A stretch of DNA of 64,000 nt from a virus: positions 1 through 64,000 of IMG/VR virus record IMGVR_UViG_3300047471_000466; one strand, given 5' to 3'. The stretch's first letter is position 1; every line of letters starts with the position of its first letter. Positions 24,976 through 33,637 of the stretch are shown piece after piece. Position numbers and translations under genes: made by a program. Below the pieces are notes generated by a model. The model made no database searches, was not told the DNA's origin, and was given only the letters and a program-made list of their open reading frames with translations.

Positions 24976-27089
24976 GATTCTTCTGCCTACCAAACCTGAC
25001 CTCTCAGGACTTAACTGAAGGCGATCCTCGAACAGCCGCACCGCGGCCAGAGTTCGAAGATAAGAAAGCCTTTCGGGAATGGTGCGCACAGAACAATACC
25101 CAGCACATTTTCTTCAATCACGTAGAACCGTTGACGCCAAGTCTGCGCACCACTAAATCCAATCCTCCCTTCTATTTATTTGGCTTCACTGCAGATTATG
25201 ACGCCGAGATTTCCCAAGACGAGGTCCTCTCCCTCGTCGCCGCCAACGCCCCCGCCGGATTACTGCCCCTATTCATCTCCTCAACGTTTTCCGGCGGGGT
25301 GCGTCTTACGTGGGAATTCTCAGAACCAGTTATAGTGGATCAACCAGAGCTTGCGGCCAAGTTCATGCACCTGTTGGTGAAAGAACTGGGAGTAGGCGAC
25401 CTTAGTGTAGGATATGACCGAAACAGTGAAAACTTGCAGCAATACTTCGAGGCGGGAACAGATTGGAAAGCTGTGCCGAATGGGAAACCGGTGTCCAGCA
25501 AAATACTGGGAAATCTTTTCTATCGTGCAGCTAATGACTCTAAAATCAAATCAGAGGGTCCCATTATTCCTATCGGCAAAGTTGCCGAAGAAGTCAAGGC
25601 GAGATGGCCTGGACGAGTCACAGATTTCTCAGTGGGAAACCGAGTCTCCCTCTTTTGGGTCGAACCATACGAAGACAGAGTAGGCGCTCAGATTGGCGAT
25701 GCGGGAATGATATGCTATTCTTCCCGCGCTGGAAAGAGTTTTGTGCCGTGGAGTGAAATCCTCGGGACAGAATTTATGCGCGGCTATCAGGCAGAGCGGA
25801 TAGGCGCGGCGGTGGAAAACATTTATTATGACGGACAACACTATTGGATCAAAGGCGAAGGCAAGCGGTTTATGCGCAGGACGACAGAGGACACGTTCCG
25901 GTATCTCAAGGGTCAGGGGATCTGTCCCAAACCCGACGGAAAGTCCTACGCTTCTGAAGCCGACCGAGTATTGCTCGCAGTCCAGGAACACCACGAAGTC
26001 AAAGCCGCTGCTCCAGTACCCCACGACAAAAGATTACTGGTCAAGATTAATGGGGAAACCTACTTAAACACCTCGACGCTAGAAATAATGAAACCCGCGG
26101 AGAGCGGGAACCCGGAAAAGTTTCCATGGATACAGGAGTTCATCAACAACGTTTGGGACAAGCCGAAAGAAACACAAAGAGACCATTGGCTCGCGTGGCT
26201 ACAGTACGCCTACGTGACATGTCTAGATGGAAAGCCAACTCAGGGACAGGCGATCTTTATCGCTGGCCCCTCCTCTTCGGGAAAGACTTTTACAAGCCAC
26301 CATATCTTGGGAACTATATTCGGCGGCTGGTCAGACGCCAGCGAGTATCTTCTCGGCAAGACGAACTTTAACAAACAGGATTCTGAAGTATTTTTGTGGG
26401 CAATCGACGATACCCGAGGAAGCGCTACGTGGGAAAATAAAGCCCAGTTCTCCCACAAGCTGAAAGCCCACGTAGCCAATCCTCAAATTAGATGTGAAAG
26501 AAAAGGCAAAGATGCAGTCACGCTCCCCAGAAAAGGACGAACAGTTATTACGTGTAACGACGATGATGCCTCATACTCCATTATCCCCCACATGGACATC
26601 AATATTAAAGACAAGATATCCCTGTTTAAGTGGAACTCATGGAGGGCAGACTTCCTTCCCGGTGGAGGTTCAGAAGTAGTTGTATACAAAGAACTTCCAT
26701 ACTTTCTAGCTTATTTAAAGGCTTGGAAACCCCCTGCTTACGTCATGGATGCCAACCCAAGGTTCGTGGTAAACGCGTATCACCATCCGGATATGTTACA
26801 AGCGGCTTATGAACAAAGCAGTGAAGCAAGGCTGCAAGAGTACATTGATGAATATACCAGTGGTGACAAGGATGCAGACCTCAAACACAAGATATGGGCT
26901 TCCCCTACTCGGCTACGGAAACTGTTAGCCAATGAGAAAGGACTCAGTGTGGACCTGAGGGAGTTCGGTAGGGAGCGTATGGCACAGGCTCTTAAGGCTC
27001 TAAAACTAAGAACTAGGAAACACGGCGGATCGACCGAGTATTTGATTTATGATCCCGACGTACACTTTGAAGGTGCAAAAGGTGTATAA
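24972..27089 (+). CDS. Primase-helicase (AEP-like N-terminus, SF3-type helicase)
   Basis: Protein of 705 residues. The N-terminal half has 'YLFGFTADYDAE' and 'LFISSTFSGGVRLTWEF', consistent with an archaeo-eukaryotic primase-like domain. The C-terminal half has Walker A 'IAGPSSSGKT' (near residue 435), 'VFLWAIDDTRGS' (Walker B) and 'RTVITCNDDD' (sensor), as in DUF5906/D5-type helicases. Probably primes and unwinds at the phage origin. Its 3' end carries iteron-like repeats that continue into the intergenic space. Confidence 0.82.
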   Translation: MRFFCLPNLTSQDLTEGDPRTAAPRPEFEDKKAFREWCAQNNTQHIFFNHVEPLTPSLRTTKSNPPFYLFGFTADYDAEISQDEVLSLVAANAPAGLLPLFISSTFSGGVRLTWEFSEPVIVDQPELAAKFMHLLVKELGVGDLSVGYDRNSENLQQYFEAGTDWKAVPNGKPVSSKILGNLFYRAANDSKIKSEGPIIPIGKVAEEVKARWPGRVTDFSVGNRVSLFWVEPYEDRVGAQIGDAGMICYSSRAGKSFVPWSEILGTEFMRGYQAERIGAAVENIYYDGQHYWIKGEGKRFMRRTTEDTFRYLKGQGICPKPDGKSYASEADRVLLAVQEHHEVKAAAPVPHDKRLLVKINGETYLNTSTLEIMKPAESGNPEKFPWIQEFINNVWDKPKETQRDHWLAWLQYAYVTCLDGKPTQGQAIFIAGPSSSGKTFTSHHILGTIFGGWSDASEYLLGKTNFNKQDSEVFLWAIDDTRGSATWENKAQFSHKLKAHVANPQIRCERKGKDAVTLPRKGRTVITCNDDDASYSIIPHMDINIKDKISLFKWNSWRADFLPGGGSEVVVYKELPYFLAYLKAWKPPAYVMDANPRFVVNAYHHPDMLQAAYEQSSEARLQEYIDEYTSGDKDADLKHKIWASPTRLRKLLANEKGLSVDLREFGRERMAQALKALKLRTRKHGGSTEYLIYDPDVHFEGAKGV

Positions 27090-27145
27090 AGTGTACGCGA
27101 GTGCATCGGACAGACGTACACTTTTGGGTGAAAAGGTGTACGCGG
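27059..27145. repeat. Iteron-like GTACACTT repeats, candidate origin or operator
   Basis: GTACACTT occurs at 27060-27067, inverted (AAGTGTAC) at 27089-27096, and direct again at 27116-27123. Two larger direct units share 'CGTACACTTT...GGTG.AAAAGGTGTA' at 27059 and 27115. The array straddles the primase-helicase stop. The rest of the gap to 27235 has no gene. Confidence 0.5.
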
Positions 27146-27235
27146 CTAAGGCGAACGCGGGCAGGCACTTAGGCGGGATTTGCCCCCTTTTATGAATATT
27201 AAAACACTATCGCCCAGTAAACACTAAAATAATAT

Positions 27236-27475
27236 ATGGAATACAGCCAGAAACAGACCGAAAACACGGCCAACCAGCAACCCTCTGAAAAAGTGCATGA
27301 GTCACCCAAAGATCGGAGTATGTGGATTAACCTTCGTAATATCAAGTACATACAGATCCCGCCCATGGGGGTAGGGTTTGTTGTCGCCTATCTCGATGGA
27401 ACCCACACGACTCTTTCTTTTAATCCGTTGGGGGCGAATCGATGCTTCGGACGGGAAGATTGGGTGACCTACTAA
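27236..27475 (+). CDS. Hypothetical protein (79 aa)
   Basis: Hydrophilic N-terminus and a C-terminal beta region ('MWINLRNIKYIQIPPMGVGF'). First gene after the repeat region. No family recognised. Confidence 0.6.
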   Translation: MEYSQKQTENTANQQPSEKVHESPKDRSMWINLRNIKYIQIPPMGVGFVVAYLDGTHTTLSFNPLGANRCFGREDWVTY

Positions 27476-27477
27476 TT

Positions 27478-27663
27478 ATGAAAGACGATAAATACGAAAT
27501 TGAGGGCCTCGCCCCAGACCGGTTCAACATTTATGTGGTGCGCAAAGGCAAGCCGAGAGTCCTCGCCTGTACCGCCCCTTCGGAGCAGATAGTAAAAGTA
27601 ATAGCTATCGCCTTGATGGAACTCGATAAGAATTCCCGAGGTATTGATTGGGGAAACCCCTGA
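27478..27663 (+). CDS. Hypothetical protein (61 aa)
   Basis: ATG at 27478, two bases after the previous stop; an earlier in-frame start would overlap that gene. Small alpha/beta protein (MKDDKYEIEGLAPDRFNIYV). Function unknown. Confidence 0.6.
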   Translation: MKDDKYEIEGLAPDRFNIYVVRKGKPRVLACTAPSEQIVKVIAIALMELDKNSRGIDWGNP

Positions 27664-27664
27664 T

Positions 27665-27850
27665 ATGAAAATAACTGTAGGAGTCAAAAATATGGCCTTG
27701 TACCCAGAAAACGATGCAGAAGTGCATCAACTGGAGTGGGTTGCGCAGGAATTACAAGATTGGATAAAGGACTATGAGGAAACCCGTCATTGGAATATTA
27801 CTTGTTTGAAGATCCCTCTATCGCCTAAGGAGATACATGCTGAAAGATAA
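27665..27850 (+). CDS. Hypothetical protein (61 aa)
   Basis: ATG at 27665, directly after the previous stop. Acidic helical protein (MKITVGVKNMALYPENDAEV). Function unknown. Confidence 0.6.
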   Translation: MKITVGVKNMALYPENDAEVHQLEWVAQELQDWIKDYEETRHWNITCLKIPLSPKEIHAER

Positions 27851-27926
27851 ATCTGCTGCCTTGCTGCCTTGCAGCCCCGCCAGTGGCCCACAGTACCCAT
27901 TAGATTCTCAGGAGAATCGTCGATGA
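27837..27926 (+). CDS. Possible 29-residue micropeptide
   Basis: Well-placed AAGGAGATAC before ATG and an ATGA overlap with the next gene. Sequence MLKDKSAALLPCSPASGPQY and on. The ribosome-binding site and coupling support translation; it may be only a leader peptide. Confidence 0.4.
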   Translation: MLKDKSAALLPCSPASGPQYPLDSQENRR

Positions 27927-28222
27927 GTGCAGCCCGCTCCCTTGACCTTCTCCCACCAGAATTTGAGCGTTTCGGGTTTTCCTTTCGCCAAGTGCATCGT
28001 ACCCCTGTCGCCGCGGTTTATGAAGCCATGCTACTGGGAGGAGGTTCGCCTATGTACGAGGTTATCAGACCCAATATATCCAAGCAGAGGAACGTAGATG
28101 GAACCTGGATACCTTGTTCGCCTTACGAAGCCTACCCTTCTTCAGAGCAGTGGGGAAGCCGTGGGTGGACGTTTTTAAGTAAAGATGAAGCAATGGAGAA
28201 ATGTGAAACAATAAAGAAATGA
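27923..28222 (+). CDS. Hypothetical protein (99 aa)
   Basis: ATG at 27923 preceded by AGGAGAAT; chosen over an upstream in-frame start because of the ATGA junction. 'GFSFRQVHRTPVAAVYEAM' and 'WGSRGWTFLSKDEAME' suggest a small alpha/beta fold. No family recognised. Confidence 0.6.
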   Translation: MSAARSLDLLPPEFERFGFSFRQVHRTPVAAVYEAMLLGGGSPMYEVIRPNISKQRNVDGTWIPCSPYEAYPSSEQWGSRGWTFLSKDEAMEKCETIKK

Positions 28223-28512
28223 ACTACGAAATAACTGAAGAAGATATCAAATACGCAGAGTTAGCAGCCCATAAGGTTGCACCCTTGTTTCAATGCTTCC
28301 AGTGGCAATGGCACGATGTTGCGATGTTCGCCGAAGAAGGGGGATATAGTGAAATCAAAGAGCAGGGGTACACGCCCACCGTTCAGCAGATCGCCGATGA
28401 GTTTATTCGCCTGATCGAGGATTTTGAGAACAACGGTCGGCTCGGTTTGGAAACTGGAAGACTTGGAATTAAGAAAGATGAAGAAGGATATCAACTGTAT
28501 TTAACGTTATGA
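28219..28512 (+). CDS. Hypothetical acidic protein (97 aa)
   Basis: Helical and acidic (MNYEITEEDIKYAELAAHKV). Overlaps both neighbours by 4 bp (ATGA). Function unknown. Confidence 0.65.
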   Translation: MNYEITEEDIKYAELAAHKVAPLFQCFQWQWHDVAMFAEEGGYSEIKEQGYTPTVQQIADEFIRLIEDFENNGRLGLETGRLGIKKDEEGYQLYLTL

Positions 28513-28694
28513 TAACCCGAATGTTTACCGACCCTGAAAGAGAGAAGCTAGTTGAAGCGGTGGGGATCCACGCCGCCAACAGAATAGAAACCTTGGAAGA
28601 CGATATTAAAGCTATCACGGAATATCTAGAAGTTATAAAAGTGTATGGAACCCAAGGTTGGAAATACGTCCACAACTCGGAGAAGTCGCGATGA
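28509..28694 (+). CDS. Hypothetical helical protein (61 aa)
   Basis: MITRMFTDPEREKLVEAVGI followed by a probable coiled coil. ATGA overlaps at both ends place it in the operon. Confidence 0.6.
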   Translation: MITRMFTDPEREKLVEAVGIHAANRIETLEDDIKAITEYLEVIKVYGTQGWKYVHNSEKSR

Positions 28695-29110
28695 ATAGAA
28701 GAAAAGCAATCACATTACTGTCGGCAGTGCTGCCCTGCGCCTTTGTAGCCAGGATGTTGGGAGAGAAAGATTTACATGGAACGCCTTCGCCTTATCCGGT
28801 CCAACCTTACACGAGTGGGTTTCATGTAGAGGTATATGAACTGGCGGAACGCTATGATATGGAGGGTAATAAACTGCCGCCTTGTTTCCGTGCGATCATA
28901 AGAGACTGCAAGACAAACTACGTTGCGGCTCTGAACTCTGCCGAGTGGGTGGACGGGGTAAAAGATAAGCGAATCGCTCTACAGGGTTTGTATAGAAGTG
29001 TCGCCTATGTTTTACAGCGGAGACAATTTCCCGCGGACACAAAGATTTATGATGTGGAGAAAACTGAGCATGGATTGAAGTGGGTAAACCCGAGGTATCA
29101 CAATGAGTGA
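28691..29110 (+). CDS. Exported protein with RRK-type leader
   Basis: About 139 residues from the ATG at 28691. N-terminus MNRRKAITLLSAVLPCAFVA is a signal-like sequence with paired arginines, perhaps Tat-like, or a signal anchor. The rest has 'VYELAERYDMEGNKLPPCFRAI'. Function unknown. Confidence 0.6.
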   Translation: MNRRKAITLLSAVLPCAFVARMLGEKDLHGTPSPYPVQPYTSGFHVEVYELAERYDMEGNKLPPCFRAIIRDCKTNYVAALNSAEWVDGVKDKRIALQGLYRSVAYVLQRRQFPADTKIYDVEKTEHGLKWVNPRYHNE

Positions 29111-29201
29111 TGTCGAAACTGCCGCTTTGGTTTTCTTCGTCTTCTTCGGTCTTGTAGCCTTGTTTTATGGAATCAGTAAATTCATGGAGAAGAGACAATG
29201 A
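29103..29201 (+). CDS. Single-TM micropeptide (32 aa)
   Basis: MSDVETAALVFFVFFGLVAL and a short basic tail. Overlaps the previous gene by 8 bp and the next by 4 bp. Small membrane protein of unknown role. Confidence 0.5.
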   Translation: MSDVETAALVFFVFFGLVALFYGISKFMEKRQ

Positions 29202-29353
29202 CTGTAAAAGAGTTGATCATTGAATTGTTGAAGTGGCCCATGGACGCCAAAGTGTTTACCGACACAGATTATGAAGGCGGGAATGAATTTATTGCTGATA
29301 CAGTTGAAGAATTCCAAGAATATTGCGGAGAGAAAGGAATAAAAATATCGTGA
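29198..29353 (+). CDS. Small hypothetical protein (51 aa)
   Basis: MTVKELIIELLKWPMDAKVF followed by an acidic helix. This opening is frequent in small phage proteins. Its TGA overlaps the GTG of the next gene. Confidence 0.55.
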   Translation: MTVKELIIELLKWPMDAKVFTDTDYEGGNEFIADTVEEFQEYCGEKGIKIS

Positions 29354-30240
29354 CAATCGCGTTGCACACGATGGTTAAAAATGGTAGAGAGAAACTTCCT
29401 GCTCTATTAAAATCCGTTACAGGTTTCTGCGATAAGGCGATCATCCTCGACACGGGCTCCACGGACGGGACGCAGAAGTGGTTGATAGAGCAGGATATTC
29501 TTCCTGCTGAATACGCTTCTTGGCCTTTTGATGACTTCGGCACTTCCCGAACTAAAGGAATGGAATACGCCAAAGGAAAGGCCGATTGGTTGTTACTCCT
29601 CGATGACGATATGCGACTCGTCTTTAACAAACCAAAGGAAGAGATAAAGTCGTCCCTCGATCCCGCGGCTGGCTGCTACATGATTAAACATGAGGCCCCG
29701 GTGTCGTATTGGATTACTCGCCTTGTCCGCGGCGACCAGGATTGGGAATACAAAGGCGTTACGCACGAATATCTCGACCGTTCCTATACCGCCCTGCGCC
29801 TAGACGGCCTTGTAATAGATCACCAGTATAACCACGGACCGGAGAAGTTTGAGCGGGATCTTCGCCTTCTTTCCGCCGATATCGCCCGTGATCCTTATGA
29901 CGCTCGGACGATCTTTTATTTGGCCCAGACGCTGCGCGATATGCGGCACACGTTACCGGCGATCCGGTATTATGAGCTACGAGCAAGAATGGGTGGTTGG
30001 GAAGAAGAAGTGTATTATAGTATGTATGAAGCCGCCCGTCTCGCCGAGGATCCCGCCGCTATGACTCTCGCCTATAATTATCGTCCCTCTCGTGCAGAAG
30101 CGCCACAATGGTTAGCGTGGTATTATGGAAAAAAAGAGGGGGCCAATTGGAAGATAACCGCAGATTATTGGGAGGGTATTCGTAAGAGTACCCCCATGAC
30201 AAAGGACATTTTATTTGTGAATCAAGCAGCGTATGGATAA
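29350..30240 (+). CDS. Family 2 glycosyltransferase
   Basis: About 296 residues from the GTG at 29350 (GTGA junction). 'TIALHTMVKNGREKLPALLKS', 'AIILDTGSTDGT' and 'DWLLLLDDDMRL' are the nucleotide-binding start and DxD of GT2 enzymes that act on glycans with long C-terminal helical/TPR-like parts ('DARTIFYLAQTLRDM', 'RYYELRARM'). Acts on an unknown acceptor. Confidence 0.82.
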   Translation: MTIALHTMVKNGREKLPALLKSVTGFCDKAIILDTGSTDGTQKWLIEQDILPAEYASWPFDDFGTSRTKGMEYAKGKADWLLLLDDDMRLVFNKPKEEIKSSLDPAAGCYMIKHEAPVSYWITRLVRGDQDWEYKGVTHEYLDRSYTALRLDGLVIDHQYNHGPEKFERDLRLLSADIARDPYDARTIFYLAQTLRDMRHTLPAIRYYELRARMGGWEEEVYYSMYEAARLAEDPAAMTLAYNYRPSRAEAPQWLAWYYGKKEGANWKITADYWEGIRKSTPMTKDILFVNQAAYG

Positions 30241-30433
30241 ACATTACGACGTATATCGAATTAGTACTAATCAAGTAATTACAGATTTTGAATTATTGAA
30301 AGACGCGGAGTTGTGGGTTGCGGAACAGCGCACTCCAAGTGATTATGATATCATACCTGTCGAGGTTCAGGAATGCTCTTCGCCTATGAATTTATTTTTG
30401 AGCCATGGAACTTTAACAAGAAACAAAAAATGA
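30233..30433 (+). CDS. Hypothetical protein (66 aa)
   Basis: MDKHYDVYRISTNQVITDFE, overlapping the GT2 stop by 8 bp and the next ATG. Unknown function. Confidence 0.5.
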   Translation: MDKHYDVYRISTNQVITDFELLKDAELWVAEQRTPSDYDIIPVEVQECSSPMNLFLSHGTLTRNKK

Positions 30434-30630
30434 GGTACAAATTAGAAAAATACAAAGCAACTTTGTGGGAGCGTATTTGGAAGACTCTCGAAACTTGGGA
30501 TTGGGCGGATTCAGAATATCAATATCAAATGAAGGAGGTTTCACCTTTGGATCCAGAATACGAGTTCGCTCCTTTTGAATTAGGGAACACATTTTACGAA
30601 GAAAGATTTTCATTAATAATACCAAAATGA
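30430..30630 (+). CDS. Hypothetical protein (66 aa)
   Basis: ATG at 30430 (ATGA with the previous stop). Trp-rich helical start 'LWERIWKTLETWDWAD', acidic end. Unknown. Confidence 0.55.
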   Translation: MRYKLEKYKATLWERIWKTLETWDWADSEYQYQMKEVSPLDPEYEFAPFELGNTFYEERFSLIIPK

Positions 30631-30941
30631 AAACATTAAGAGAATATCAAACAGCCGCGTGGCTGACCGCCCTTCCTTCTACGAAGAATGTTAACTATAT
30701 GGCAATGGGGTTGGGTAACGAAGCAGGAGAAGTGTTAGGTAAGGTTAAAAAAATTATTAGAGGCGATTCGAGTTGGAGTACTCAGGACATATCAAAAGAA
30801 ATCGGCGATGTATTGTGGTATTGTGCGGGATTAGCTAGTGTGTTGAATCTTACATTAGAAGGAATCGCCCGAGAAAATATTAACAAATTAAGCGACAGAA
30901 AAGAAAGAGGAGTGATACAAGGTAATGGCGATACTCGATGA
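30627..30941 (+). CDS. MazG-like nucleotide pyrophosphohydrolase
   Basis: Protein of 104 residues. 'GLGNEAGEVLGKVKK' and 'EIGDVLWYCAGLASVLN' are the ExxE and ExxD metal-binding motifs of the MazG/NTP-PPase fold. It can hydrolyse (d)NTPs or lower host ppGpp. Overlaps the ribonucleotide reductase start by 17 bp. Confidence 0.88.
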   Translation: MKTLREYQTAAWLTALPSTKNVNYMAMGLGNEAGEVLGKVKKIIRGDSSWSTQDISKEIGDVLWYCAGLASVLNLTLEGIARENINKLSDRKERGVIQGNGDTR

Positions 30942-32829
30942 AGATTTTCTCAAACCCTACAAAAAGAAAAAAGTTGACTGGGGGTTCAATGGTCTCGGCT
31001 ATGTGGTCTATAAACGAACCTATTCCCGCCTCAAATCCGACGGATCCTCCGAGGAATGGGCTGACACTTTACGACGTTGTGTTGAGGGAGCGCAAGAGAT
31101 CGGTGCTGGATATACTAAGAAGGAAGCCCAAACGTTATACGATCACTTGTTTAACTTGCGGTGCAGTTTTGCTGGACGAATGCTTTGGCAGCTTGGAACG
31201 GATACAATTCATAAGATTGGAGCCTCATCGTTGCTTAACTGCTGGTTTGTCGCCATTAGAGAGCCTAAAGATTTCTGCTTCTTGTTCGACCAACTCATGC
31301 TCGGAGGCGGAGTCGGATTCTCTGTAAGACGGGAAGATATTTATGATTTGCCTAGAGTTAAAACCGGAGTTTGCATCAAGCATGAAAGAACAGCAGATGC
31401 TGACTTCATCGTCCCGGACAGTCGGGAAGGATGGGTCAGTTTGTTGCGAACGATATTGGATTCGTTTTTCGTCACTGGAAAGTCCTTTACGTTTTCGACA
31501 TTGCTTATTAGATCCAAAGGCACCCCTATTAAAGGTTTTGGAGGATTTGCTTCAGGACCCGCGGTGCTGATTGAAGGACTGGAAAAAATATGCAAGGTTC
31601 TTAAAGAGCGTGAAAACAAAAAAATTAGATCAGTGGATGCTCTGGACATTGCTAACATCATCGGCTCCGTGGTGGTTGCAGGGAACGTACGGAGGTCCGC
31701 CGAAATCGCCTTGGGGGATCCTGATGATGTTCTTTTTCTTCGCGCTAAACGTTGGGATCTTGGTAATATCCCTACGTGGCGGGCGATGAGTAACAATTCA
31801 ATTTATGCAGACAACTATAACCACATCATGGAACACGTATGGGACGGGTACTCTGGTAACGGGGAGCCCTACGGATTCTTTAACCTTCCTCTCGCACGGC
31901 GCGTGGGAAGGCTTGGAGAAGATGTTCGGGACAACTGTGAAGGACTCAATCCCTGTGGAGAACAAGCACTGGCGAGTTATGAGTGCTGTAATCTCTCCGA
32001 ATTGTATCTTAACCGAATTGAAACCGAGGAACAATTAATTGAGTGCGCTTCGCTCTTATACAAAACACAGAAAGCGGTCGCAGCGGCATCCTATCACTAT
32101 CCGGAAACTAACAGTGTCGTCCACAAAAACATGCGAATCGGATTGGGAATCACGGGGATTTGTCAAAGCAACAATAAGCTTGACTGGTTATCCAAGTGCT
32201 ATAAAGCCTTACGAAAGTTGGATAAGGAATGGAGCAAAGAGCGAGAATGGAATACGTCGATTAAGCTCACAACGGTTAAACCCTCGGGCACACTATCTCT
32301 GCTTGCCGGTTCAACGCCGGGCGTTCACCCTGCTTATGCTCCTTATTATACTCGTCGTATCCGCCTTTCGACGGACGATAAACTTTGTAATGAGCTTCGT
32401 TCGTTAGGCTACGAACTTGAATACCAAAAGAACCAAGACGGATCTGTGGATCACGCTACTACTGTTGTTGAGTTTCCTTGCACTGCTGGCGATAGCCTCG
32501 TGGCTAAGGATATGACCGCGGTGAAGCAACTAGAGTTAGTAAAGAAAATCCAGACGTTATGGTCAGACTCCGCCGTAAGCGCCACCGTGTATTACAAGAA
32601 AGAAGAACTAACCCCAATACGAGAGTGGCTTAAAGAGAACTACACCAATGGCGTTAAGTCCATTAGTTTCCTGCTTCATGAAGGTCATAACTTTGTTCAA
32701 GCGCCGTATGAAGAAATAACAAAAGAACAATACGAAGAACGAATTAAAAAATTGAAACCAATACAAAACATAACAACCGGTGATGCAATCGTTGCCGAGT
32801 GCGATCAAGGTGTATGCCCGGTACGTTAA
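30925..32829 (+). CDS. Class II (cobalamin-dependent) ribonucleotide reductase
   Basis: Protein of 634 residues, shorter than the ~740 usual for Lactobacillus-type monomeric RTPR. Visible: first redox Cys in 'LLNCWFVA' (C106), 'LMLGGGVGFSV', the active site 'NPCGEQ' (thiyl C344, E346), 'VKPSGTLSLLAGSTPGVHP' and C-terminal shuttle cysteines 'VAECDQGVCPVR'. No second subunit is present. It converts ribonucleotides to deoxyribonucleotides and needs host adenosylcobalamin, so it works with or without oxygen. The shortening probably removes an allosteric part. Confidence 0.9.
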   Translation: MAILDEDFLKPYKKKKVDWGFNGLGYVVYKRTYSRLKSDGSSEEWADTLRRCVEGAQEIGAGYTKKEAQTLYDHLFNLRCSFAGRMLWQLGTDTIHKIGASSLLNCWFVAIREPKDFCFLFDQLMLGGGVGFSVRREDIYDLPRVKTGVCIKHERTADADFIVPDSREGWVSLLRTILDSFFVTGKSFTFSTLLIRSKGTPIKGFGGFASGPAVLIEGLEKICKVLKERENKKIRSVDALDIANIIGSVVVAGNVRRSAEIALGDPDDVLFLRAKRWDLGNIPTWRAMSNNSIYADNYNHIMEHVWDGYSGNGEPYGFFNLPLARRVGRLGEDVRDNCEGLNPCGEQALASYECCNLSELYLNRIETEEQLIECASLLYKTQKAVAAASYHYPETNSVVHKNMRIGLGITGICQSNNKLDWLSKCYKALRKLDKEWSKEREWNTSIKLTTVKPSGTLSLLAGSTPGVHPAYAPYYTRRIRLSTDDKLCNELRSLGYELEYQKNQDGSVDHATTVVEFPCTAGDSLVAKDMTAVKQLELVKKIQTLWSDSAVSATVYYKKEELTPIREWLKENYTNGVKSISFLLHEGHNFVQAPYEEITKEQYEERIKKLKPIQNITTGDAIVAECDQGVCPVR

Positions 32830-32981
32830 CCTCTGCTGTGTTAGATGAAGTTCATGAAGAGCTTAAAAAACATTCGATTCCGCTATCCTACGATGAAGAA
32901 GGCCGACCGTGCTATACTATTCAGTTTGAAGGAACTGAAGAAGAATACAAAATCTTGAAGCAGAAACTTTCTGAACTATGA
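32814..32981 (+). CDS. Small hypothetical protein (55 aa)
   Basis: ATG at 32814, overlapping the reductase C-terminus by 16 bp; an alternative start lies at 32799. Acidic with a short beta segment (CYTIQFEGTEEEYKIL). Next to RNR, but no redoxin motif is visible. Confidence 0.5.
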   Translation: MPGTLTSAVLDEVHEELKKHSIPLSYDEEGRPCYTIQFEGTEEEYKILKQKLSEL

Positions 32982-33637
32982 GATCCTATTTACTTTGGGT
33001 ATCCGCCAATCAAGGCAGGATGACCCCGCTGTTACATTCCGCTGATCGCCTTTATGATATCGCCATTCATGATTATGGTGACTGGACGGAAGAAGACGTT
33101 AGAAAGAATTGCGAAGCTGAGTACTGGCTTCCTTTTCCACGAAGAGAGAAGTTTGAAGTCGCCGCAACGATGGTGAACGTTCTTCCTTCCTATCGATACT
33201 ACGCATTTCTTGACGACGATCTCACTGTTGACGCGGTCATTCTTAACCGGCTTTTTCTTGTCGGCGATTCTCTAAATTTGGATCTTTATCAACCGGCGCT
33301 GACGAAAGAAAGTTTTTCCAGCCACCAACATCTGTATCAAAATAATTACGGCGGACCCATTCGTCGTGCCCCATTTGTTGAGATTATGTGCCCGTTCATG
33401 AGCCGGAAGATGGTTGAGCAAGCTGCTCCTACCTTCGATCTTAACCAATCGGCGTGGGGGCTGGACATACATATTTGGCCGAAGTTGGCTGTGGATTGCT
33501 ATGTTGTAGACGCCCTCCCAGTCGCCCACATGCGACCTCCAGCAAGGCGGGACAGGGTACAACGAAACGGATTAACCCCTCATCAGGAATATGAGATAAT
33601 CAGAAAGATGAATTATGATGGAAACAGACCTTGGTAA
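32978..33637 (+). CDS. DUF707-like glycosyltransferase
   Basis: Protein of 219 residues. 'YYAFLDDDLTVDAVILNRLF', 'LDLYQPALTKESFSSHQHLYQ', 'RRAPFVEIMCPFMSRKM' and 'SAWGLDIHIWPKL' match the blocks of the DUF707 family, best known in plants. DDD is the likely metal/nucleotide-sugar site. Next to a GT75-like gene. Confidence 0.75.
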   Translation: MRSYLLWVSANQGRMTPLLHSADRLYDIAIHDYGDWTEEDVRKNCEAEYWLPFPRREKFEVAATMVNVLPSYRYYAFLDDDLTVDAVILNRLFLVGDSLNLDLYQPALTKESFSSHQHLYQNNYGGPIRRAPFVEIMCPFMSRKMVEQAAPTFDLNQSAWGLDIHIWPKLAVDCYVVDALPVAHMRPPARRDRVQRNGLTPHQEYEIIRKMNYDGNRPW

